Part shown: one piece after another, positions 42,680 to 54,375 of the stretch
Layout: the number at the start of each line of letters is the position of its first letter
How positions within the stretch are numbered: the first letter of the stretch is position 1
Assembly (NCBI GenBank): GCA_964017155.1
Contig: OZ024857.1
Location: 18,669,935 to 18,733,934, forward strand
Source of the DNA: Oasisia sp. SBJ-2009
Lineage: Eukaryota > Annelida > Polychaeta > Sabellida > Siboglinidae
Direction of reading: 5' to 3'
DNA length: 64,000 bases
Position numbers and translations under genes: made by a program
Notes under the pieces: model-generated
What the model was told of the DNA's origin: nothing
Database searches by the model: none
The model's input: the letters and a program-made list of their open reading frames with translations, nothing else

Positions 42680-43110
42680 GTTGGGTCGCCGAACCAGTTT
42701 CCTACAGAGAAATGCGCCGTGTAATGAGAAAGGAGGAAGGCAACAACACAAACACGGCCGGTGTGATTGGTTCCAGCACGCTCCATCCGAACCATTCAGC
42801 ATCGGTATTTTCTTTGGCAACAACGCACAGATTACCCATACAGCCGTGTTGACTGGCTATTGATCGACCCGGACATCGTCATTTAACGCGCCTTGGGGAA
42901 ATTGACTTTGATGGGCGTTTGGGAAGGTGTAGACCTTTAAACGACCGGTGTGCTCAGCAAAGATGTGACTTCGACCGCGCGGAAAAACGCAGATTTGCGA
43001 CGTGTGTCATGATGCTGCGTGGAATTCACAGCCACTAATCGAAGCTGCATGGCTGTGAGTGTTCACGTGTGATTGGTGTATTGTTATGGAAACGTTGTGT
43101 AGGAGTACGG
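42680..43110. promoter_or_regulatory. CpG-rich patch, candidate alternative promoter
   Basis: Dense CpG (GTCGCCGAACC, GAAATGCGCCGTG, ACGGCCGG, CGACCCGGACATCG, TTAACGCGCC, TTCGACCGCGCGG, TTTGCGACGTG) in otherwise CpG-poor intron DNA. Overlapping 114- and 108-codon plus frames at 42519-42863 have no recognisable domain. If it starts an alternative transcript of the same gene, the first exon is probably non-coding. Confidence 0.3.
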
Positions 43111-44880
43111 CGTAGTTTATCGGACAATGTGTATTTATGAAGTGAAAACAGGACGGTCTTTCTGACGTGTGTAGAAGAAAACCAGCTAATGAAGGTGGGT
43201 CTACTTGCTTGTTTGGTTAATCTCTTTCAGTATGTAAATTGCTGTGTAGGTGATCGATCGCAGACTCTGCCGTCATATACCTGGAAGTATGTGAAGTGGC
43301 AATACAAATGCAGTTGGCAAAATGTTTTGTTGTTGTTATTGTTTGTCATGTTTTCCACTGAGTCTGTTAGGTGTTATCCATGACAAAATGTACTTTTTTG
43401 TTTAAATGAAAGATACAACCACTTTCTTGTTCAGTCTTACAGGTGTTTGTTAACAGTATTTCAGTATGGATTATATGTTTTCTATGTACATTACCATGTG
43501 TAAATTTTTAAACTTAATTAAAAACGTTCCTTTAAAATAAAGATGCAGTTAATTAGTACTCAGTTCAGATCCATTATTGTTTATGAAGGTTAAAGTATTC
43601 TGATATGTAAAGAAAACTGGCAGTATTCTGCTCTGTATGGTAGTCCTTTGCATGATTTGCAGATATCTGAAATACATTAATTTTGGTAGGCCGCCGAATC
43701 TTGCATGGTATATACATTAATATGTATTAAAAGGGTGATAACTTTAAAGCAAAACATAGTTCTGCATTTATTTTATGATTATCAGTTACTCTAAAGTTTA
43801 TAAAATGCATACAGTTATGTTAATTATTTATTATTCAGTATTCTTACAATAACTAAACAAATCACGTGTTCGTATCATGTGCAGATGCCACTCAATCACT
43901 GTGATATTAATCACCTTGTATTGCAATTTCAGGCAGCACCTGTTGACTCCAGGAACATGCTAGATACAAGTAGCTAATATAGACTAGCACTTACACACAA
44001 TATTTAAATGCACCTTTGTTAGTGCTATCAATCAAATTGTATCATGATGGATTGATAGCTGCAAACATTATTAAAACCTTTTACACTGTACATCCATTCA
44101 ACTGGTCTGGTTGTTGGTCTGCTACCGTTGAGACCACATTGACGAATCACCCATAGCCAGGCCATTTCAAATGTTACACCTTATGAGTTGGTCGCAACAC
44201 CCACTCGACCGTGACATTATCGACAATACATAGATCACGTAATGTCATTGATAAATCACAGCCTGGTCGCTTGGAGCATTAACCCTGGATACTGAGAGTT
44301 CAGCTTCATGCGTGGTGACAGGCCGTAAGCAGTTGTCTTGTTTGGCGGCAGGTTTTTTCCATTCCCGCAAATAGACTAACGTTCATTTCATGTCTCATTG
44401 GAATGGACGGCTTGCGGAACATCATGCACAAACCCAATTAAGGATACGGGCAAATTGCAGTGGTTGTAAATATCGACATAAGAAACCGACGTATGTTGTT
44501 CGAAATAGGCCTGTTGCTGTGTTTTTTATGTTCTGACAAAGCGCCACTAATTGGCAGTGTGCGTCAGTGTTGTCATACAGGGCCCAGGGAGTTTGCGTCA
44601 TATTTGTAGCTGTAGAATCGCACTAATTGGTAATTTCACAAGAGTTGCCTTTTGTGGTGTTATTTCTGTATTTTCAGCGTACACTCAGACTGACACTGGC
44701 TGCCCTTACGAAGGTTCCTGTATGTCACATGTCTTCCAAGTGGACAAGTGGACAAATAGTGTTTCTTTAATGGATGTAACCATGGGCCAAGATGCTGTGT
44801 GCTCGTCTCATCTCATAGTCATGTAATCATATCTAAAAGTAATAATGTTAAATAAACACAATTGATAATTTATTATGAAA
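43111..44880. other. Presumed intron, nothing recognised
   Basis: AT-rich, with short frames only. A mildly CpG-containing stretch lies at 44200-44480. Confidence 0.35.
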
Positions 44881-44881
44881 A

Positions 44882-45850
44882 TCAGAGAGGGAGGGTGGGC
44901 GGGTGGGCGGGTGGGTGGGCGGCCTGGAGGGAGGATCGAGGGAGGGGCAGGGATGGAGAGACGGAGGGAGGGAAGGAGAGACATAGAGAGGGAAGGAGAG
45001 ATGGAGGGAGGGAAGGAGAGACGGAGGGACGGAAGGAGAGACATAGAGAGGGAAGGAGAGACGGAGAGACGGAAGGAGAGACATAGAGAGGGAAGGAGAG
45101 ATGGAGGGAGGGAAGGAGAGATGGGGGGAGGGAAGGAGGGAAGGAGGGACGGAAGGAGAGACGGAGAGATGGAGGGATGGAAGGAGAGACATAGAGAGGG
45201 AAGGAGAGATGGAGCGACGGAGGGAGGGAAGGAGAGACGGAGGGAGGGAAGGAGAGATGGAGGGAGGGAAGGAGAGATGGAGGCACGGAAGGAGAGACGG
45301 AGAGAGGGAAGGAGAGAGGGAGGGAGGGAGGGAAGGAGAGATGGAGGGAGGGAAGGAGAGAAGGAGCGACGGAGGGAGGGAAGGAGAGACGGAGGGAGGG
45401 AAGGAGAGACGGAGGGAGGGAAGGAGAGACGGAGGGAGGGAAGGAGAGATGGAGGGAGGGAAGGAGAGATGGAGGGAGGGAAGGAGAGAGACGGAGGGAG
45501 GGAAGGAGAGACGGAGAGACGGAGAGAGGGAAGGAGAGACGGAGGGAGGGAAGGAGAGATGGAGGGAGGGAAGGAGAGACGGAGGGAGGGAAGGAGAGAC
45601 GGAGGGAGGGAAGGAGAGATGGAGGGAGGGAAGGAGAGATGGAGGGAGGGAAGGAGAGACGGAGGGAGGGAAGGAGAGACGGAGGGAGGGAAGGAGAGAC
45701 GGAGGGAGGGAAGGAGAGACGGAGGGAGGGAAGGAGAGACGGAGGGAGGGAAGGAGAGACGGAGGGAGGGAAGGAGAGATGGAGGGAGGGAAGGAGAGAT
45801 GGAGGGAGGGAAGGAGAGATGGAGGGAAGGAAGGAGAGATGGAGGGATAC
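44882..45850. repeat. ~1-kb near-pure purine minisatellite, 20-bp unit
   Basis: The unit is GGAGGGAGGGAAGGAGAGAC. The last base is C or T, and some units carry GACATAGAG variants. The plus strand is more than nine-tenths purine, with one pyrimidine per 20 bases in most units. Mirror-symmetric homopurine tracts of this kind can form triplex (H-DNA) and G-quadruplex structures. A purine-rich shoulder continues to about 45975. Frames of 256-407 codons (GGREGETE on plus, PSLLPSLR on minus) are repeat artefacts. Confidence 0.96.
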
Positions 45851-46018
45851 AGATATAGAAAGAGAGAGTGAGTGAGGAGTGAAGAATAGGGAGAGAGGAA
45901 GTGAGGGAGATTGTGAGGGCGAGAGACTGAGAGAGAAAATAGAGACAAACTAGAGGGAGTGAGAGAGGGAGAACGTGTGAGCAGGAGAGAGTGATAATGA
46001 AAATGTTAAGACAGAGCT

Positions 46019-46110
46019 GCCAGGCTCTCAACGTTCATATCAGTCCTGTCTCAACCTGCCACAGGAAGAACCACCGAGGGCAACAAGCATGCTGGCAGTG
46101 CAGGGTGCGG
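46019..46110 (+). mobile_element. SINE family 1, copy C (body/3' part)
   Basis: CCAGGCTCTCAACGTTCAT, then CAGTCCTGTCTCAACC, ACCGAGGGCAACAAGC and CTGGCAGTGCAGG match copy D (59540-59668) block for block. The block after the ACGTT junction is shortened. It starts directly after the purine array. Confidence 0.65.
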
Positions 46111-46519
46111 GAAACAACGGGAAGAAGTTGAAGTCCTACCACTGGGATATTAGCTTAAACATCAGTAGAGCTTAATTGAACAATTAGAGTACTGAGAAGC
46201 TTGTACAATTATAGTTATAATGTTTGATTGTCAAAGATCTTATGAAATGCCAAATAGCAGTCTGATGTGCCAATTACCATTCTGTGAATAACCCTGTGGG
46301 TAACAATTTGGCCTAATTGGAGAGATTAACTTCTGATATTGGACTTACTGTTGGATTATGATTACATGTCGCAATTCATTTATCAATATTTTGACATTGG
46401 CTATCACATTTTAATCTAAATACAAAATTTTGCAGAAAATAGGCATGTGTACAAATGCATCTAAGTAATGTTCAACCTAATTCGTAATCACAGCCCCATT
46501 GTGTAATATGCCATTCTAA

Positions 46520-46810
46520 AGTGGCTGCACTGAGGACCTCTTGGACAGATGTGGTTTCCCCAAGGACTACCTCAGGTCCAGTTTGAGAACACTACGGGAA
46601 CTGCTGTCCCAGTTTAAAATCCCTCAAGAGGATCCCTGCGTCTGGTTTGAAAACTCTTACATCCCAAGTTGAGACATGACTGACATGAATGTGATTTCTG
46701 AGTACCGAGGGATACTCAGCCCCCAATGTTGAGAGCTATGGTTTTGAACCCGGAGCGCTGTCACGCCAGACAGATGTTCTACCCACTACACCATCATGCT
46801 GTCACGACCT
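46520..46810 (-). mobile_element. SINE family 1, copy B, with an internal repeat-like insertion
   Basis: On the minus strand, GATGGTGTAGTGGGTAGAAC (box A) and CTCCGGGTTCAAAACC (box B) are followed by GCTCTCAACATTGGGG and GTCTCAACTTGGGATGTAA. The head is the best preserved of the family. In place of the usual tail there is a degenerate repeat of about 40 bp with GTTTTCAAACCAG, TTTTAAACTGGGAC and TCTCAAACTGGACC. Bases 46655-46810 are confidently SINE. Confidence 0.75.
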
Positions 46811-47825
46811 AGGTAGGTCACTGTAGCACTAAAAGTGTTGTCACCACATCGTAAGCCAGCTGTAATGTCCCATTGTCACACGGTTGTGTGGCTCCATGCG
46901 GCCGATGCAGCATAATGAAATCGTGCACACCTGAAGATTTACCGTGTGTCTTGTGAATATTGCATGACATGCAGCAGTAAGGTCTCCCTGGCGAGCTGCT
47001 TACCTTGTAATGTCAACACTGTCCGCCCACCTGGTGAATTCACAGTGTCAACCACCACTTCCCTCTTGTTGATTCATGCCCTAATGCTGTAATCACTTTC
47101 GCCAGGTTTCGTCTTTCGTAACAGTAACCGGGACAGTAAAAGTTGATGATTGACTCAAAGGAGGCAGGCAACATAATTGGATTGCTTTGAAGTTCAGGTT
47201 TCTAGTCCTAATGGAGAAGTTGTATAGTTGTTAATGACTTAATTAGAGTTTTGCTGACTCATTGATTTAGCACAGTAGCATTCGCATGTCTTCATATTGC
47301 AGGTTTAGTCTTTATTATATCTATAGAGAGGCAGTGATAACAGTTTCTGATCTGTGTTGGTTAAACTGGTGTTGATATTTCAACCTACATTTTGGACTGG
47401 GCAGCAATTGAACACTGAAAATGGATGGTCTTGGTACAAATGCGTTTTCATTGCAGCAGTGACTATAATTAATACCATTACAGCATGAGTAGACTTGCGT
47501 TTTCAGTTTCTGTCATGATTGTTCTGTTGCTTTGAATGCTGTGGTTGTATCTCCTAAAGTGTGACACATGTGAAGAGTTGTCTTTGATCTTTTGCCTTTT
47601 GGGGCTAACAAAATCGATACATGTCCCTGTAGCTGTGGTTGAAATAATCCACACTACACCTCTGGGCCTCAAACCTGCCCAGAGACCCCCAGCACATCCA
47701 CATGGGGCTATGTGCTGAGTATCTGTGGTGTACCAGAAGGACGTGCTAGTGCCTTATTTAGGGAGAGAGAATGAGCCAGCAGGGAGGCTTAATACTCCCC
47801 TCTCTATTCTCCACACTGAGGGAGA
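46811..47825. other. Presumed intron, nothing recognised
   Basis: No exon, tandem repeat or transposon relic is recognised. Confidence 0.35.
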
Positions 47826-48118
47826 AGTGAGCATAAGTAGCAACTGATTTAATTCACACCATATTGCATGGATTCACAGTTCCCTGGGGTTAGCAATTAG
47901 CAGAATGACTACATGGAAGTTTTCTTGTCTGAAATGTTTACTGCCATGAATTTAGAGAATACAGCCACAGGAAAATGTTGCAGAAAAACTAAGGAAATGA
48001 AGTCAAAACTTTTTAATTTGGCATCCTTTGTATTTACAGAACATGCATAAGTGTACAATAAATGTTGGTGAATAATTGTTTTAGTAGTCAAAATTAACTT
48101 AAAATTCGGTGCATTTAA
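47826..48118. repeat. Diverged direct repeat, copy 1 of 2
   Basis: About 290 bp homologous to 48529-48815. Shared blocks include AGTAGCAA, ATATTGCA, GATTCAC, TGGGGT.AGCA, TTGTCTGAAAT, TACTGCCATGAA, ACAGGAAAA, TTGGCAT.CTTTGTATTTA, AATAAATGT, and TTGTTTTAGTAGTC. The copies are about 700 bp apart in the same orientation. No terminal repeats or coding relic are seen. Confidence 0.8.
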
Positions 48119-48528
48119 AATTTGATTCAATATCTTTATTTCACACCTATCTGTATGTCACATATTAAACATAAAAGTGAATAAAAATAAATATTGCACA
48201 TAATTATGTAATACATATTGCACAATGGTATGTACATTCAGTAAAATCTGCTATGTATAAACACCATCTTAATCCAGTGTCTTGATATTTAAATCACTGC
48301 TGGTAATTGCAATTACTAGCTTATTACAAGAGGAATCAAGTCTCAGCATGAATATACAAGGTTTCTAATTACAGCTTTACTATTTGGTACACCGTATTCT
48401 ACAAAATATTGTGGAGGCACGGCGATATTTAGGCTGATTTAGCAATAAGCAAAAGACATTATTGTAAGCAAATTTATTGTGCATGAAGTTTATGTATATT
48501 TGTAACTGTGTTCTACACAAGGGGACGG

Positions 48529-48815
48529 AAGTGAGTAGCAATTGTTGTAAACTACACATCATATTGCACAGATTCACTGTCAACTGGGGTCAGCAAAATG
48601 ACTATGAAGTTTTTTTGTCTGAAATATTTACTACCATGAAAGTAGGAAACGTAGTTACAGGAAAAGTCGCAGAAAAAACTTGGAAATTAAGTCACAAGTT
48701 TAAAATTTGGCATTCTTTGTATTTATAGTACATGTATACGTATGAAATAAATGTGAATATTTGTTTTAGTAGTCCAAATTTACTTATAGGTAACAATAAA
48801 TTAAAGTGCATTTGA
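48529..48815. repeat. Diverged direct repeat, copy 2 of 2
   Basis: Partner of 47826-48118 in the same order and orientation. It is either an old segmental duplication or two insertions of an unknown interspersed repeat. Confidence 0.8.
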
Positions 48816-50740
48816 TGACTTGTTCAAATTCAGTGCATTTGATGACACGGGCTCAAATATCTTTGAAATTGTGTAAAACTGAGTAAATATTTGTATAAAA
48901 CATAGTGAAACTTCAATGTATTCATTTATCAATGAGAAGACTCAACATTTTGGCAGCGAGTAATTAGAATATTCATTGTCATCATCAAACTTCATTTTGT
49001 TGAATTATCCCTGAGTAATTGCAAAACTTTGTGTTCAGTATATAGCCTTTGAATAAATTATATTGTGACTTTATTTCCTGTGACTTATTTTTAGAGCCAA
49101 AACAATGACATTACTATGAATGTTTTCCTATGACTTAGTTGTCAGTTAGAACCTCAGTTTTTCTTTAGACAGCATTTCCACAGCACTGACAATGTGGCTT
49201 GGGTGCCGGAATAATATGTGGTTATATTATTGTCACAGTTGCAAGCAGCGCAATGCCTACGTCATTAGAAATTATCGAAACCATTTCATATCATGTTGTT
49301 GCTTTAAGATAGCATCAGTTCTATTGTGATGATTTGTGTCGGCGATGAACTTGACAAAAATCAATCTGGTGATGTGATGATATCACTTCCTCTACATTGC
49401 ATTCTAACAAGGAAGTGATCTGTATAAGTAGCTGACGTCACTACCACTGTTAGAATCACAGTCTGTGTCCTTTACGGGCGGATAAACCCATTCATAGAGT
49501 CATTTAAAGTATAATAAATGCAAATTGTACCTTGCAATGCTGATTGAGTACCTATCCACAAAGTCACATCTGATAGAGAAAGTGCAGATTCTAATAATGT
49601 GAGCACTTAGACTAATTTGAGAATGCACTTTCATTGGGCAGTCTGCAGATATGTCTACCTGCAGACTGCAGATAAACAGCTGTTTGTTCGACGTTGCTGC
49701 TTCAACAGTTCCAACAGGTGATTATTAGTATTAACAGGAAGTTCAATGAGTGAGTTGCACTTTTGTTTAGAATTTTGATATTTTGCAGCACACTTTTCAA
49801 ACAATGAATATTGTTTCAGACCTAAGCATTAGATCGTTGGTAGTGTACTTTCATAAACACTTAGCCGAGTAGCAAGAATTTTATACAAAAATATGTTAAC
49901 ATATTCCTCCAGGACTCCTTGCAGCTTGATCGTCAAACTTAAAAAGAAAATTTGACTTACAGATGTATCTATTTTTAAAGATTCAGTGCATTTGTCAAGG
50001 ATGAGCTGTCTACAGTTTCCACATGTATGGATAAAGTTTACTGGGGTCACACATTGACAGAATCAAGCCTACCATTAACATACATAAAGTTATATTTACT
50101 CTGCATACATCCCTCAGAACATTCCAGCAAATCAGCTAACATTTAAAAATAATGTGGATAATTATGAATTATATTATGATTACAAATAATGTTATTTCAG
50201 TTTTAAAATGCATACTCACATGCCACTTTACATTAAAATGCATGCTTTAATAATAAATATGTTAAAATTACTTTGCAAATAAAAGCAAATTAAATAAAGG
50301 CAAAATAATCGTAATTAATAGTTTAATTGATTTAAATAAGATATAAAACCACAGCTGTACAATATGACATTTGTTTCTGATGCAGACATATTAATTAATA
50401 TGTGTTCAAACATAGCAGGTCATTTTCAGGAAGTCAGTCATTTGGTGCTTAGGTAGGCTACTGGCAGTAATCTGTTTGAGTCGGTCAGTGAAGGGTGTTG
50501 CTGGACTGCTTGACCTTCACAGCTGGATGTCATGTGCCACTATAAACTGTTTACAGACAGTTAGTCTGCCAGGAAGTGAGACGAGGAAATAACACCTGAA
50601 TAAAGACTGTGTGGTGCGAAATGTCACAACCTTCCACTGGGCACTAGGTGCTCAAGGAATGTCACAAAGATAGGTGATGAAAACAAAGTTACATTATTTT
50701 CTTTTAAACATTAATCCAGTGCCACCATTGTATAGGGTTT
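48816..50740. other. Presumed intron, nothing recognised
   Basis: AT-rich unique sequence without a supported exon. Confidence 0.35.
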
Positions 50741-50744
50741 AACT

Positions 50745-51335
50745 ATGTGTTCCATCTGCCCCAGTGTCCCCACCTGTCCTAGTGCTTCCACCTGTCCTAG
50801 TGCTTCATCCTGTTTCAGTGCTCCCACCCATCCTAGTGCTCACACCTGTCCTAGTGCTTCCATCTGTCCTAGTGTTTCCACCTGTCCTAGTGCTTCCATC
50901 TGTCCTAGTGTTTCCACCTGTCCTAGTGCTTTCACCTGTCCTAGTGCTTCCACCTGTCCTAGTGTTTCCACCTGTCCTAGTGCTTCCATCTGTCCTAGTG
51001 CTTCCATCTGTCCTAGTGCTCCCACCTGTCCTAGTGCTTCATCCTGTCCTAGTGTTCCAACTTGTCCTAGTGTTCCCACTTGTCCTAGTGCTCCCACTTG
51101 TCCTAGTGTTCCCACTTGTCCTAGTGTTCCCACTTGTCCTAGTGTTCCCACTTGTCCTAGTGTTCCCACCTGTCCTAGTGTTCCTATCTGTCCTAGTGTT
51201 CCCTCCTGTCCTAGTGCTCCCACCTGTCCTAATACCCCTCCTGTCCTGGTGCTCCCATCTGTCCTGATACTCCCCCCTGTCCTAGAGCCCCCTGCCTCCC
51301 CCACAGTTCCCACCTGTCCTAGTGCTCCCTCTTAT
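50745..51335. repeat. 18-bp minisatellite (CACCTGTCCTAGTGCTTC)n
   Basis: About 32 units. Because 18 is a multiple of 3, frame is kept: the plus strand reads a six-residue repeat of the type CPSVPT (207 codons, 50745-51368), a second plus frame reads VLVLPP, and the minus strand reads GTLGQV. Units degrade toward the 3' end into CCTGTCCTGGTGC and CCCCCTGTCC. I treat it as a minisatellite. A secreted or structural Cys-Pro-Ser repeat protein cannot be excluded, but there is no signal peptide. Confidence 0.9.
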
Positions 51336-51348
51336 CTCCCCCTCCCAG

Positions 51349-51721
51349 CAGGAGTGCAGGTGTATTAATGACCATCAGTCCAGCAGCAGGCAGCAGGAAT
51401 GCCCTATCAATCAACCACGTCTCCCCAGCCTCTACTCCAGGTTCAATTAAGCCTTACTTTGATCAATCCCCCTTGTCCAGGCCTACTTACAAGGCCATGA
51501 GGCCCCGGGAGACTACATTGCTATGTCAGCGATGCACATACATGTCCGTGTCTTCGTGGAAGGACCACATCGCTTCACATTATGCTAAATTAAACTCAAG
51601 ATACAATTGGCAAACTATTTCTGGGGACATCGCAAATGTCAGTGATATTTCACCCCGGCTGCGTCAGACAGTCGCGGTTCGTTGTGTCTCGTTCTGTCGC
51701 TCTGGAAAGTCATATTCCTGA
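51349..51721 (+). other. Possible orphan exon with a C2H2-like motif
   Basis: A strong pyrimidine tract and acceptor (CTCCCCCTCCCAG/CA) end at 51348. The frame from ATG 51368 is open to 51721 and contains LLCQRCTYMSVSSWKDHIAS then HY, that is C-x2-C-x10-H-x3-H, at about 51524-51583. Classical C2H2 fingers have x12, so the spacing is off. No clear donor closes the exon before the stop. It could be a terminal exon, a decayed zinc-finger exon, or chance. Confidence 0.2.
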
Positions 51722-52019
51722 AAATAAGCCTTACCTGACTTGAGTAGTCGCCTGATAAATCTGTCACCAAATGTCACAGTAGAGCCTCTTAAGGACAGAA
51801 GACTGGGGTGTGACGATGAAGGAAAGTACTAAATGTCACGGTGATAATAAGCATAATGATTTATTCACACACATTCAAGTAACATCGGTGCTGAGGACAT
51901 TTGATCAACATTACTGGAATAAATGTTTAGTTGTGTCGCTAATGAACTGCATGACAGTTTTCAGTAATTGCAGCTTTGTGTTTGCCAAATAAAATACAAA
52001 GTGTATATTTTACCAAGAT

Positions 52020-52280
52020 GGATAGACACTGCCTGGCAGATCTTTCCATCTGAATACCGTGTCGACTTCTCTGTGAAGCATCCTGCATCCAGTCACAATG
52101 CAGATGATGTGTGAAGGCACACATATCCACCACTGTCTATAGCCAGGTACTCATCCAAACAACTGAGTGATCTGGAGCAACCCAGAGTGAACGAACTTGC
52201 CCAGGAATCAATATGACAGCACGTAGGTTCTCTCTAGCCTCAGACCAATGCTCTAACCACTGTGTCACACCACTCTACGA
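52020..52280 (-). mobile_element. SINE family 2, copy D (most complete)
   Basis: On the minus strand the head reads GTGTGACACAGTGGTTAGAG then CATTGGTCTGAGG, a clear tRNA-like box A, with a degenerate box B at ATATTGATTCCTGGG. The body has GGGTTGCTCCAG, TACCTGGCTATAGACAGTGG and GCTTCACAGAGAAGTCGACA, and a 3' block GATCTGCCAGGCAG. It defines the family seen at 1193, 41817 and 42160. Confidence 0.75.
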
Positions 52281-54242
52281 TGTCTCTCCAAAAAGGTAGT
52301 TACGAATGGCTGAGACTGATAGAGTAATGACGACAGGGGAACGTATCACCGGGTGAATTGGGGGCACGGTAACAAGAGAAAGCAGACATAATATGTGGCA
52401 ACAAGTGCATTCATCGCCAGAGTTTCCTCACTCTCTCGATCACAGTGGTAACACCCCGAGACACCAGGTGGCCGCCATTTATCTTGCGTGGTGTCGGCTA
52501 ACTGACAGGTTGATTCAGTCACGTAATTCCTGGATTGCTTGCCGCCTCAGACCTCACTTAATCCTGTAGCCACAAGGGGTCAGTCTATTGATTATCGTGG
52601 CCAATCACTGGACATAGCAGTGGCCAGTCAGTACTTACTACGGCGGTACGCTGGCCATGCAGTTTACGGGAATCACTCTGACGGAGCGATGTAAGCCACC
52701 TGCTTGAGCAGCAGAGACTCATCCAGTCGTTTCACGGTAAGTTATGATTGTATTGTGAGTGATCTGGGCGATTGAGAATGTCACTAATTGCAGACTTTCC
52801 AGCTGATTCATGTGGCTTGTAGTAATAGGTCCTCTGACGGTTTCGCTGCCGAAATTTGCTGTTATTGTTGTAACTTACACAAGTGTAACCTGTTTATTGT
52901 TACCTTTAAATATTTTATGGGCAAGCTATAACAGATGATGCGTGCTAGCGAAGACCCATTTTAAAGATATATAGCCACAAATACACGTATGCAGAAGCCA
53001 GAATGGCACAAGTAATGTCAATTGATCGGTGGTCTTCCCGACCTCTGAATAATCCAAAGGTTTCAATGTAATGTTGTGAACAATCAATGTATGTCCATCT
53101 AATGTAGTGTACAACACCCAACACCAAGCCCAAACCCTTAGCCAATGGGAATATAAAAAAGAATGCGGTTCTTTGAAAGTTCATAGATTGACCCCTTAAA
53201 GTTTGGCACCTGAGGTGCAAGGCATCTGTGAGAGAAGTACTAATGTACCTGCATACATGCATTCATGAGTTCTGACACATAATTATATTATGTACATATG
53301 ATAGCTTGATTACAGTTAGACATCAAAGGGGAAATATCAGGCAAATGCTACGGACAGTGCTGCATGGGGCAGATATGTACTTCACATATTGGTGGGGCAA
53401 TTGGTATGAGGAAATAATAAATGCAGAACATTTTATTTCTCAAACCCATGAGGAATGATGTGCAGCAAAAAACAGAAGGTTTTCCCTTCAGAATGTTGTA
53501 TACATTCGTAGGGTGTTGCTGTGGTTCCTACACTTGGAGTAACCATGCTTTCAGGCCGTCTTTCTGTGCCTGTACAATCCATTCCCTGTCCCACTATTAA
53601 ACATGCCATTGCACCACAAAAAAGTAACACTGACATGACACGTGTGCCAGTTAGTTGGAACTGTCCGACCATCTGTCTGTGTTAGTTGGAAATGCAAGTT
53701 ACTTTGGCTGCTAAGTTCTCATCAGACTGTTGATGGTTCGATGGTTTGGCAATCTAGCCAGTGACACTGAGAGGAATCTTCTCCAATGTAGCAGATGTCA
53801 CTGTGGCAGCGGGAGGACTAACATGTCTCCTTCGTAAGCCTCAAATGAGAAGTTTGATCACGCTGAATTAGATAACTAAGAAGCAGCAGGTGAAGTCGCC
53901 ATTCCATGGGTTGTCTGAATCACTGCCCAGCAGTGTAGCTACTGTAGTCTTAGTGAGCAAGTGAGGGTACAACAAGATGGTACTGCTTGTTTGGCCAGTG
54001 GAGCAAGACTGGACACGGTTGGCTGAACAAACCCATTGAATAGTTCTCTCAAGTAAGAATTTGAAATCACAAGTATTTATTGAAATATATGTGCAGCAGA
54101 AGCAAAAATTACTGTGTTTTGCATCCGTTGTCTTAGTGTGTCATTGCATTAGTGCATTTGCACAGGCAAAATGTAAGAACTTTAATATTGTTTTTCTGTT
54201 TGAAGTCACAGACTCATTGTCGTTACCATCAGTAGCAACTTC
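52281..54242. other. Presumed intron, nothing recognised
   Basis: No supported exon. Short frames only. Confidence 0.35.
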
Positions 54243-54375
54243 ACCATCCTATGCCTAATCACTACCATCATCATCATTACCATCATCATTACCATTATCA
54301 TCACTTTAATCATTAGTCATCACCACCATCTTCACCACCATCATCACCATTATTACACACACCACCATCGTCACA
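54243..54375. repeat. Imperfect CAT/CAC trinucleotide repeat
   Basis: ATCATC, ACCATC and ACCACC trimers dominate about 130 bp. Confidence 0.85.

Noticed and set aside
42519..42863. Overlapping 114- and 108-codon frames in the 42.7-kb CpG patch
   Set aside because: CpG-rich DNA has fewer stops, both frames are equally plausible, and no domain is recognised.
44808..46031. Frames of 256-407 codons reading GGREGETE or PSLLPSLR
   Set aside because: Translations of the purine minisatellite in several frames on both strands. No flanking unique coding sequence.
50745..51368. Cys-Pro-Ser hexapeptide repeat protein of 207 codons
   Set aside because: The 18-bp period preserves any frame, and two other frames are also open. 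There is no signal peptide, and the units decay as expected for a minisatellite. Kept only as a low-interest possibility.
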